Positions 28,076 to 34,562 of a stretch of 34,562 nucleotides of DNA are shown here, in pieces. Position 1 is the first letter of the stretch; the number at the start of each line of letters is the position of its first letter. Source of the DNA: Gemmataceae bacterium (GTDB lineage Bacteria; Planctomycetota; Planctomycetia; Gemmatales; Gemmataceae); the NCBI GenBank assembly GCA_009691845.1, contig SIAJ01000064.1, positions 1-34,562 of the forward strand, read 5' to 3'. The translations under genes were made by a program, and so were the position numbers. The notes under the pieces were generated by a model, which was given only the letters and a program-made list of their open reading frames with translations, was not told the origin of the DNA and did not search any database.

Positions 28076-28861
28076 ATGCCTCGTGAACGAATTTCCCTTG
28101 TACTGCCTGCTTTCAACGAAGCCGCCGGAATCGGCGAGGCAATAGCCGAAGCCCACGAGAGCCTGGCCGGGATGGACTACGACTTCGAAATCCTGGTCGT
28201 GGATGACGGCAGTTCGGACGAAACAGCCGCGATTGTGGCCGATCTCAGTGCCACCTGGCCCCGGGTTCGCTTACTCGCTCACGCGCGTAACCTGGGCTAT
28301 GGAGCGGCCTTGCGTACCGGGTTCCAGGCCGCTCGTTATGAGTTGGTCGCGTTCACCGATGCCGATCGGCAGTTCTTTCTCGACGATCTGGAATCTCTCG
28401 TGGACTTGGCCGACGAATCGCATGTTGTGGTTGGAAGACGAGTCGACCGCAAAGACCCCTGGCGAAGGCGGTTCCTATCCAAGGGATACAACCTGCTCGC
28501 CAGAACTTTCCTGGGAACTGGCATTCGGGATATCGATTGCGCTTTGAAGGTCTTTCGCAAAGATGCCCTGGAGTGCCTCTTGCCTGAAACACGCGGTTTC
28601 TTCGTAAACACGGAAATGATTAGCCGGGCCAGAAGATTCGGCTGGAACGTCGCCGAGGTGGGTGTGCGCCATCGGCCGCGAGTTAAGGGATCGAGCAAAG
28701 TGTCCATGATGGACGTGCCACGAACTTTCGCCACCTTGCTGCGATACTGGTTGAAGAACGTTGTGTGGGCGAAGCCAATCTCCGCACCGGTGTTCGGAGA
28801 GCCGGTTATCTTGCAATTCCCGGCCCGTCAGCCGGCCACAGCATTTCGCCGGGCAGCCTGA
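28076..28861 (+). CDS. GT2 glycosyltransferase, dolichol-phosphate mannose synthase-like
   Basis: 261 residues. Motifs: ISLVLPAFNEAAGIGEAI (6-23), EILVVDDGSSDET (38-50), HARNLGYGAALRTGFQ, FTDADRQFFLDDL (93-105, the metal/nucleotide DxD region), and the acceptor-side segment GIRDIDCALKVFRKDAL. This pattern is that of DPM1-like GT2 enzymes, which transfer a sugar from a nucleotide to polyprenyl phosphate. No transmembrane anchor is obvious in the C-terminal 60 residues, though the end is rich in aromatic and Ala/Pro residues. The ATG at 28076 has GGAAGGAG eight bases upstream, one of the better sites in the window; an earlier frame start at 28037 has none. Sugar and lipid acceptor unknown. Confidence 0.85.
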   Translation: MPRERISLVLPAFNEAAGIGEAIAEAHESLAGMDYDFEILVVDDGSSDETAAIVADLSATWPRVRLLAHARNLGYGAALRTGFQAARYELVAFTDADRQFFLDDLESLVDLADESHVVVGRRVDRKDPWRRRFLSKGYNLLARTFLGTGIRDIDCALKVFRKDALECLLPETRGFFVNTEMISRARRFGWNVAEVGVRHRPRVKGSSKVSMMDVPRTFATLLRYWLKNVVWAKPISAPVFGEPVILQFPARQPATAFRRAA

Positions 28862-28995
28862 CGCGGGCCGCCATTTGCGTGAGTACAATCGGATCGCGGA
28901 TCGAGTTCGGCATTCGAAGTGTGCCGAAGACGAAGCTTGCCCGTTCGCGCGGCCCCTCTACATTTCCCTTGTCCCAATCACCTGGAGTCTTCCTG

Positions 28996-30462
28996 ATGTC
29001 CGCTGCGACCGCGCTTTCCACGGGTACTTATCGCCAACTCTATATCGATGGCCAATGGGTCGATGCGGTTGGGGGCAAACGACTGGCGGTCACGAACCCC
29101 GCCAACGAGGAGACCATTGGCGAAGTGGCATTCGGTGGCCGCGAGGATTGCCGCAGAGCCGTGGCGGCCGCCAAGGTTGCGATGGTCGGCTGGGCCAAGC
29201 TCACGAGCTGGGATCGAGCCAAGATACTCAAGAAGACAGCCGACTTGATGCGTGAACGGGCCGACGGGATCGCCCGCACGCTCACGATGGAGCAGGGCAA
29301 ACCGCTCGCGGAGGCCAAGGGCGAAGTCATGCACTCCGCCGACACGTTTGAGTGGTTCGCGGAAGAAGGTAAGCGAGCCTACGGGCAATTGATCCCAAAC
29401 AGCGTGGCCGGCAAACGGCATCTCACGCTGAAGCATCCCGTCGGCGTTGTTGGCGCAATCGGCCCATGGAACTTCCCGATCACGTTGCAAGCTCGAAAGA
29501 TCGCCCCGGCTCTTGCCGCCGGCTGCACCATCGTTTGCAAACCGGCCAGCCAGACTCCGCTTTCACTCATCAACGTTTTCGACTGTATGATCGACGCCGG
29601 CCTGCCAAAGGGGGTCGCTAACCTCGTGATCGGCTCCGCGAAGGAAATTGCCGACGAATTCCTGGAGAATCGCGACGTTCGCAAGATCAGCTTCACCGGC
29701 TCGACGGAAGTGGGCAAGCAACTGATGCGTGCCGCAGCGGGACAAGTGAAACGCCTGAGCCTCGAACTCGGCGGGCATGCCCCGTTCATCGTATTCCCGG
29801 ACGCCGATCCGGAAGCCGTGGCCAAGGCGGCCGTCATTGGCAAGTTCCGCAATAACGGCCAGGTGTGCATCTCCCCATCGCGCTTCTTCGTCCACAAGGA
29901 CATCGAGAAGAGATTCACGGAAGTCGCTGTCGAGACGGCCAAGGCCCTCAAGATCGGTAACGGCCTGGATGCGGGCATCGAAGTTGGGCCGATGTTCGAG
30001 AAAAAAGCGATGGACGGCACCATAGCCCTGGTTCAGGATGCGGCCGGCAAGGGGGCCAAGATTTTGACGGGCGGCAAGCAAGACACACGGTTCGGCAAGG
30101 GCTATTTCTTCCAGCCAACGATCCTGACCGGGCTGACGGCCGAGTGCAAGATGATGACGGAGGAACCGTTCGCTCCGGTGATGCCCGTCATGGATTTCTC
30201 AAACCTCGACGAGGTAATCGAGGCCGCGAACAACACGGTCTACGGGTTGGCCGCGTACGTCTTTACGAACGACATCACGGTGATGTGGAAGATGGCCGAG
30301 GGCCTGGAAGCCGGCATCATCGGCATGAACGATCCCGTGCCGGCCACGCCGCAATGCCCATTCGGGGGCATGAAGGAAAGCGGTCTCGGTCGCGAACTCG
30401 CTCACGAAGGGCTCGAAGCCTACCTGGAAACCAAGTACCTGAGCATCAAGCTAAGGGACTGA
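28996..30462 (+). CDS. NAD(P)-dependent aldehyde dehydrogenase, succinate-semialdehyde type
   Basis: 488 residues, standard length for the ALDH superfamily. Seen: GPWNFP (156-161), KPASQTPLS (182-190), FTGSTEVGK (233-241), LELGGHAPFIVF with general base Glu257, GQVCISPSRF with catalytic Cys291, and near the end PQCPFGGMKESGLGRE. The whole resembles the GabD/succinate-semialdehyde dehydrogenase group more than the betaine or phenylacetaldehyde groups, but substrate is not fixed by these motifs. It starts at ATG 28996 with GGAG ten bases upstream, 134 bases after the glycosyltransferase. The stop overlaps tail to tail by 12 bases the end of the M48-like downstream half. Cytosolic. Confidence 0.9.
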   Translation: MSAATALSTGTYRQLYIDGQWVDAVGGKRLAVTNPANEETIGEVAFGGREDCRRAVAAAKVAMVGWAKLTSWDRAKILKKTADLMRERADGIARTLTMEQGKPLAEAKGEVMHSADTFEWFAEEGKRAYGQLIPNSVAGKRHLTLKHPVGVVGAIGPWNFPITLQARKIAPALAAGCTIVCKPASQTPLSLINVFDCMIDAGLPKGVANLVIGSAKEIADEFLENRDVRKISFTGSTEVGKQLMRAAAGQVKRLSLELGGHAPFIVFPDADPEAVAKAAVIGKFRNNGQVCISPSRFFVHKDIEKRFTEVAVETAKALKIGNGLDAGIEVGPMFEKKAMDGTIALVQDAAGKGAKILTGGKQDTRFGKGYFFQPTILTGLTAECKMMTEEPFAPVMPVMDFSNLDEVIEAANNTVYGLAAYVFTNDITVMWKMAEGLEAGIIGMNDPVPATPQCPFGGMKESGLGRELAHEGLEAYLETKYLSIKLRD

Positions 30463-31968
30463 TCCGCCAATGTCGTCAACCGTCTCGATCTCGACGATTT
30501 CCGGTTCGAGTTCGAGCGGTGTCTCGTCATCATTTGGGATCATCGCCTCCAGCACAATCGGCTCGTAGTTGTCTGGTAGTTCGCCAACCTGTTCGGTGAA
30601 CCTGGTGCGAATCTCCTCATGGATTCGGAGCAACTCCAGAACCCCGTGTTCACGCAGCCAGCAGGCTTTCGCCAGGAGTTCGTCCCAGGCTTGCATCAAT
30701 CGATGCGAGCCGTGCCTTGAAGCCGATCGCTTTCGCGAAGGCAATTCTCCATGGGAATAGAGAAACTGATCGAGCGGCACTCCGCTGACGAGTTCACTTA
30801 GAAAGGGATCCTCGATCTCGGCGACCTCTTGGAGCAACAACTCCAGATTCTTTCGGGAGGCCTTGAACTCCTTCTGTGCCTCTCGCACCAGCCGATCAGG
30901 AGCATCGCCCTCGTGCTCGCCCAGCCTGCGAACAAAAATTGCCACTCGATCCCGGTACCCACGCACATCAGTCGGGACGGACTGAAATCGAAGGACGGTT
31001 TCGTAACGTGCGAGCAAGGCCTCATGCATCTCGAGGTCCGGGAGGCGGGCGGCCATCTGCATGTGGATCGTATAAGTCCAGCGATCGAGTGCCGCGAGCC
31101 AGCGGCCCAGCTTGCGAATGTCGTCTTCCAGGTCATCTGCGAGAGCTCGATCTCGCCCGGTCGGTCGAAACAGTGTTCGACGCATGACTTTCTTGAGAGC
31201 CGTCTGGACCGACTTTAATCTGGCTGCCCGTTCGCCCGCGTGAATATACAACTTGTCCGCGCTATGAAGCAACTGTGCATCGACCCATTCTCCGGCAGAA
31301 ATCGCAGAGTTTCGCTCCTGGGGAGTTCCCGGCTCGATCGCTCGGCCCTCATCGTAACTCCCGTCATGCCGGTCTGTCATCTCCAGCTTGCCGTCCTCGG
31401 CGATCCATCTGCTCACTACCTCGCACGGCATGGCGATATAGTCCTCGGTGGTTTTCAGGACTCCCAGGTAGCGTGATCGCGTTAAAATGCCTCGCCACCT
31501 CGGGGAAGCAGTGAGGAGGATGGACGCCGGTCTGTCATCTCGTTCGGCCGCCACAAATATTCGCTTCGCGCTCTGCTCGCGTTCGGGTGCAGAAGGCAGA
31601 CCCGCCCACATGGCCGAACGGCATCCTTGGCCGGGCGCGAAGACGTCGGCATACTTCCCGGCACTTGGACTGCGAAGCGTTGGAGTCTGCCCAATGGTGA
31701 AGTCCTTGTGTGCGACCCAAAGTGCGTTGGCGGCATCCAGGGAGTGGACATACAAGTCGGGTGTGAATATCCCGCAGTCGGCCTCGCGTTTGAAAATTGC
31801 GTCGGCCTGATGCAATGTTGCTCCTGCAAAATCGGCTCGCAAAACGGCGTGAACCAGTGAATCTGATCCCGTGATACGCACGGCAGCCAGGTCGTCCGCG
31901 AGGGCCTCCTCTTCTCGTTTGGCAAGTTGATGCAGTATGCGCCCACAGACTCGCTGTGGATAAGTCAC
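30451..31968 (-). CDS. C-terminal half of an M48-like protein split by a stop codon
   Basis: 505 codons from GTG 31968. The start reads KREEEALADDLAAVRITGSD, like the third M48 zinc-ligand helix (ExxAD) followed by the typical TGSD. Further on, MWAGLPSAPEREQSAKRIFV resembles a segment (MW-HP-EREENAKR) I know from long planctomycete M48 metallopeptidases. The rest is helical and charged, ending with an acidic Glu-rich tail. It is in the same frame as the gene upstream (32017-32658), separated from it only by a TAA and 16 further codons. So the two probably form one protein of about 735 codons. The long intact frame after the stop suggests a recent change or a sequencing error. Confidence 0.65.
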   Translation of the reverse strand: MTYPQRVCGRILHQLAKREEEALADDLAAVRITGSDSLVHAVLRADFAGATLHQADAIFKREADCGIFTPDLYVHSLDAANALWVAHKDFTIGQTPTLRSPSAGKYADVFAPGQGCRSAMWAGLPSAPEREQSAKRIFVAAERDDRPASILLTASPRWRGILTRSRYLGVLKTTEDYIAMPCEVVSRWIAEDGKLEMTDRHDGSYDEGRAIEPGTPQERNSAISAGEWVDAQLLHSADKLYIHAGERAARLKSVQTALKKVMRRTLFRPTGRDRALADDLEDDIRKLGRWLAALDRWTYTIHMQMAARLPDLEMHEALLARYETVLRFQSVPTDVRGYRDRVAIFVRRLGEHEGDAPDRLVREAQKEFKASRKNLELLLQEVAEIEDPFLSELVSGVPLDQFLYSHGELPSRKRSASRHGSHRLMQAWDELLAKACWLREHGVLELLRIHEEIRTRFTEQVGELPDNYEPIVLEAMIPNDDETPLELEPEIVEIETVDDIGGSVP

Positions 31969-32016
31969 AATGAGATGTAAATTCCGCAGGAGTCGTGCGA
32001 ACCAGGAGATTCGTTC

Positions 32017-32658
32017 TTAACGTTCCGCCATCTCGTCGACAAAGTCGTGCCCGTCGAGGAGCAATCGCAGTAGCTCGCGAAGTAGATATCGACGGCCCGC
32101 GAACTTGCCTCGCGAAAACGGAGCGATTGTCCGAGCGATTGCGGCCTGAAACTCACTGAGTGTCAAAGTGTTCCATAACCAAAGCCCCACGATCAGCTCG
32201 GAACGACCAGGTCGAACGAGGTCGAAGAGCGAACGCTTACCCGACAGGACAAGTTCGACACCGGAACTTAACACGATCGCTTTGGGAGCGAAGCAGCCGA
32301 GATCGCGTGCAACTAGGTCGACGAAAGCGAGAGCGATCGGCTCCTGCTCGAGTGGCAGTTTCGTGGCGCCCGCTGGCAAGGGCAAGCGACGCGGCAGAAG
32401 CGATTTCAGCGAGATCAGCGAGATGTTCGCAGCAATCAAAAACCCTGACGCACGCAGAACGATATGAAGATCTTCCGCGACCAAACAGAGCAGGCCAGCC
32501 GCCGCGAATAACATAGGGCAGACGGCAAACAGGAAGACCCCGGTCGCGGAAAGTGCGAGACTGGACAATCGACTCGCCCGACTGCCCATCGGCCGACGCC
32601 CAAGCTCCGGGGGCACATGACGCGGACTCGGAGGGTAGGGCGGGACCGGCGACTCCAT
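32017..32658 (-). CDS. N-terminal half of an M48-like membrane protein, HExxH lost
   Basis: 213 residues: a proline-rich start (MESPVPPYPPSP), then two hydrophobic segments at about 36-62 and 68-87, then LPLPAGATKLPLEQEPIALA, like the beginning of an M48 domain. The family helix that normally reads AHEFGHFS is here ARTIAPFS (175-182), so neither His nor Glu of the zinc site remains. The frame ends at TAA 32017-32019, but reading on in frame gives ERISWFARLLRNLHLIV and joins the next gene without a shift. ATG 32658 is chosen; it is divergent from the aminotransferase with a 36-base gap. As written it would be a truncated inactive membrane protein. Confidence 0.65.
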   Translation of the reverse strand: MESPVPPYPPSPRHVPPELGRRPMGSRASRLSSLALSATGVFLFAVCPMLFAAAGLLCLVAEDLHIVLRASGFLIAANISLISLKSLLPRRLPLPAGATKLPLEQEPIALAFVDLVARDLGCFAPKAIVLSSGVELVLSGKRSLFDLVRPGRSELIVGLWLWNTLTLSEFQAAIARTIAPFSRGKFAGRRYLLRELLRLLLDGHDFVDEMAER

Positions 32659-32694
32659 CGAATCACGCTCCGAACCGGGACAACCAACACCATT

Positions 32695-33933
32695 ATGAAT
32701 ACGAACGAAGCGACTTACGACTGGAACACGGCCCGAGAGCGCATGATTCTCGACCCGAGCATCATCAATCTGAACACGGGTTCGTTCGGCCCGCTCCCCC
32801 GCCCGGTATTCGACCGTGTCACGGAATTGCGGCACTGGCTTGCGGCAGAACCGACGCACTTCTTCGTTCGCCAGGCACCGCCGTTGCTTTGGGCCGCCCG
32901 CGATCGCCTGGCGAATTATCTTGGCACCGTTCCTTCCAGGCTCGTTTTCACCGCGAATGTCTCGGCCGCGATCAACATGGTTGCGTCCGGCCTGTCGATC
33001 GCGACTCCTGGCGAAATCCTTCTGTCCGATCACGAATACGCGGCCATGCACTGGTGCTGGGAACGCGTCGCCCAGCGCAGCGGGTTAACCTGGCGCACGT
33101 TTCCCTTGCCGACATTGCCGAGCGATCCGCATGAGATCGTGGAAGCGGCAAGCAAGGCCATGAATCCTCGAACGCGCCTGTTCTTCTTCAGCCATGTGCT
33201 CTCTTCAACCGGCCTCGTGCTCCCCGCCAAAGCGTTGTGCGCCGAGGCCAGACGTCGCGGAATTACCACCGTCGTGGACGGTGCACACGCACCCGGGATG
33301 ATTCCCCTCAACGTCAGCGACGTCGGTGCCGATTTCTACACGGGCAACTGTCACAAGTGGATGCTGGTTCCCACGGGGACCGGGTTTCTCGTAATTGGAC
33401 CCGGCAACGAAGATCGCTTGCAACCGATGCAAGTGAGCTGGGGCTATCGGCCCGATCAATACCCGCTATCGGACCAGGGGGCCCCGCATCGCGACCCCGA
33501 TCGACCCGACCCGTTCGGTTCCACCAGGCGAACCCGTTTCCTGGAATTCGAAGGCACCCGCGATATTTGCCCGTGGCTCACGGTGCCGGCAGCAATCGAG
33601 TTCCAGGCCGAGATTGGCGTCGAGCGAATTCGCACTCGGATCGAAGAGTTGGTGCAATACACGCGAGAGAAAATCTGCGGCTTGGGACTCAAGCTGGCGA
33701 CGCCGACCACTCCGGGGATGCACGGTTCGTTGACGGCTTTCGAATTGCCGTTCACTGGACCCGCGAACGCGGCCAAGTTACGCAAAGAGATTTGGAAACA
33801 CCGGATCGAAGTGCCCATTATTGAACGACCGGATCGACTGCTGATCCGCGTTTCGACGCACTTTTACAACACACGGGAGGAGATTGATCGGCTGGCGGAA
33901 ATGCTTTTCACAATTGACAAGGGACAATTGTGA
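32695..33933 (+). CDS. Class V aminotransferase, isopenicillin N epimerase-like
   Basis: 412 residues, PLP-dependent fold type I. INLNTGSFGPLPRPVF near 24-39, FTANVSAAIN (85-94), SDHEYAAMHWCWE (111-123), VVDGAHAPGM with the PLP-ring Asp195 and His198, and TGNCHKWM with Lys221 forming the Schiff base. C-terminal FLEFEGTRD and LRKEIWKHRIEVPI complete the small domain. Members of this group are cysteine desulfurase or epimerase relatives; those in planctomycetes are often just called isopenicillin N epimerase, and the substrate is not known. The last codons (TIDKGQL and stop) lie in a repeat arm, so the natural C-terminus was probably altered. The ATG is 32695. Confidence 0.85.
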   Translation: MNTNEATYDWNTARERMILDPSIINLNTGSFGPLPRPVFDRVTELRHWLAAEPTHFFVRQAPPLLWAARDRLANYLGTVPSRLVFTANVSAAINMVASGLSIATPGEILLSDHEYAAMHWCWERVAQRSGLTWRTFPLPTLPSDPHEIVEAASKAMNPRTRLFFFSHVLSSTGLVLPAKALCAEARRRGITTVVDGAHAPGMIPLNVSDVGADFYTGNCHKWMLVPTGTGFLVIGPGNEDRLQPMQVSWGYRPDQYPLSDQGAPHRDPDRPDPFGSTRRTRFLEFEGTRDICPWLTVPAAIEFQAEIGVERIRTRIEELVQYTREKICGLGLKLATPTTPGMHGSLTAFELPFTGPANAAKLRKEIWKHRIEVPIIERPDRLLIRVSTHFYNTREEIDRLAEMLFTIDKGQL

Positions 33934-33964
33934 GTTGACAATCTGAATTGTCCCTTGGCAATTG
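33911..33964. repeat. Inverted repeat before the four-helix gene
   Basis: CAATTGACAAGGGACAATT (33911-33929) and the reverse complement of 33946-33964 match at 18 of 19 bases across a 16-base spacer. The left arm encodes the last residues and reaches almost to the stop of the aminotransferase. It is the left boundary of a cassette that ends at 34354. Confidence 0.85.
33923..33942 (+). repeat. Left copy of a 20-bp direct repeat
   Basis: GACAATTGTGAGTTGACAAT here and the bases 34335-34354 (GACAATTGTCAGTTGTCAAT) agree at 18 of 20 positions. The copies frame the four-helix-bundle gene and lie at the ends of the neighbouring aminotransferase and thiG genes. They may be the ends of a mobile or shuffled cassette. 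Confidence 0.8.
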
Positions 33965-33977
33965 CGGAGATGGTGCC

Positions 33978-34286
33978 ATGCCCAACGACATTGTAAAGGA
34001 GAAATCGTTTTCGTTCGCAGTCCGAGTCGTGCACCTTTACAAGAACCTCTGTGCGGAGAAAAAAAAGTTCGTTTTTTTCAAGCAGGTCTTGCGTTCTGGA
34101 ACAGCAATTGGGGCGATGATCCGCGAGGCGGAACAGGCCAAGAGCAAGGCCGACTTTGCCCACAAAATGAGCATCGCCCTTAAGGAAGCTAACGAAACCG
34201 AATACTGGTTGCTGCTCCTGCATCGCACGGAATATCTGGAAACCACTGCCTTCGACTCGATTCATTGGATGTCGTCGAGCTTCTAA
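33978..34286 (+). CDS. Four-helix-bundle protein (23S rRNA IVP family), frameshifted
   Basis: 102 codons as read, TIGR02436-like. KSFSFAVRVVHLYKNL, FFKQVLRSGTAIGAMIREAE, FAHKMSIALKEANETEYWLLLL and FDSIHW are the helices and conserved positions of the family named after proteins in 23S rRNA intervening sequences. The frame ends in WMSSSF, but from 34265 the next frame reads LDVVELLKLLTRIIKSTKQ and ends with TGA at 34334-34336, which is the usual family C-terminus. One base therefore seems to be missing near 34263-34265. The ATG is 33978. It is flanked by repeats on both sides, so it sits in a cassette. No function is established for free-standing members. Confidence 0.8.
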   Translation: MPNDIVKEKSFSFAVRVVHLYKNLCAEKKKFVFFKQVLRSGTAIGAMIREAEQAKSKADFAHKMSIALKEANETEYWLLLLHRTEYLETTAFDSIHWMSSSF

Positions 34287-34334
34287 AATTGCTCACTCGC
34301 ATCATCAAATCCACCAAGCAAGGGATGGTCAGAT

Positions 34335-34354
34335 GACAATTGTCAGTTGTCAAT
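34335..34354 (+). repeat. Right copy of a 20-bp direct repeat
   Basis: Matches 33923-33942 at 18 of 20 bases. It contains the stop codon (minus strand 34352-34350) of thiG and begins within the frame-restored stop of the four-helix gene. The inner palindrome GACAATTGTC (34335-34344) is a perfect self-complementary 10-mer. Confidence 0.8.
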
Positions 34355-34562
34355 TAATTAGCCCATCCATCGGGCTGCTCGCGGTCGCATAAAGCTTCTT
34401 CGGAATACGCCCCGCGAGATAGGCTAGCCGCCCCGCTTCGGTTGCATAACGCATCGCCCAGGCCATTCTGAGCGGGTCTTTCGCGCTGGCGATGGCCGTG
34501 TTCAGGAGCACTCCGTCGCAGCCGAGTTCCATCGCGGCGGAGACGTCGCTTGCCGTGCCGAC
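34350..34562 (-). CDS. thiG: Thiazole synthase ThiG, C-terminal part
   Basis: The last 70 codons of thiG; the 5' part lies beyond the window. It begins VGTASDVSAAMELGCDGVL, the second phosphate-binding loop of the TIM barrel, followed by NTAIASAKDP, AGRLAYLAGRIPKKLYATAS and SP, all close to the conserved ThiG C-terminus. ThiG makes the thiazole phosphate of thiamine from DXP, dehydroglycine and the thiocarboxylated ThiS. The final residues LIN and stop fall at the edge of a 20-bp repeat, so the tail may have been altered by it. Cytosolic. Confidence 0.92.
   Translation of the reverse strand, partial: VGTASDVSAAMELGCDGVLLNTAIASAKDPLRMAWAMRYATEAGRLAYLAGRIPKKLYATASSPMDGLIN

Overview
The window looks like part of a planctomycete chromosome, probably from the Gemmata side of the phylum. 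The support is gene content: a TIGR03067-type small secreted protein, a Pirellula-type dehydrogenase/HEAT/cytochrome c fusion, a DUF6513 dihydropteroate-synthase-like protein, M48-like pseudo-peptidases of a kind familiar from this phylum, and several envelope GTPases. Gene density is high, starts often lack a Shine-Dalgarno sequence, and GTG/TTG starts are common. This assignment rests on remembered family distributions; no search was run.

Layout. 1-2202: a possible IS66-like remnant, a sugar-type ABC solute-binding lipoprotein and a degenerate M48-like lipoprotein, both genes on the minus strand. 2370-6269: a 1299-residue helical cytosolic protein I do not recognise. 6352-11285, minus strand: a multi-pass membrane protein with a nonsense codon near its likely true start, then DUF6513, YgfZ and a LarA-like protein without its catalytic residues. 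11517-19254: two minus-strand units. One is ExbD-like protein, two-helix membrane protein and GTPase with a transmembrane segment. The other is two dynamin-like GTPases joined by an ATGA overlap. A small lipoprotein gene on the plus strand sits between them. 19681-24167, plus strand: the dehydrogenase/cytochrome c fusion and a GT2 glycosyltransferase. 24128-27762, minus strand: cytochrome c', FMN hydroxyacid oxidase, TIGR03067 protein, and DUF971-Mrp-small protein. 28076-30462, plus strand: a dolichol-phosphate-mannose-synthase-like GT2 and an aldehyde dehydrogenase. 30451-34562: an M48-like gene split by an in-frame TAA, a class V aminotransferase, a four-helix-bundle cassette bounded by repeats, and the 3' end of thiG.

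Three themes stand out. First, the GTPase/ExbD block may be an uncharacterised membrane-remodelling or envelope machine. Second, several proteins keep a fold but have lost the catalytic or metal-binding residues (two M48-like, one LarA-like, Mrp without CxxC). Third, the intergenic regions hold several different palindromic repeats, some of which form the ends of neighbouring genes, and three genes carry apparent disruptions (TGA in the membrane protein, TAA in the M48-like gene, a frameshift in the four-helix protein). Sequencing error must be excluded for those three. No tRNA, rRNA, CRISPR array or prophage was seen.
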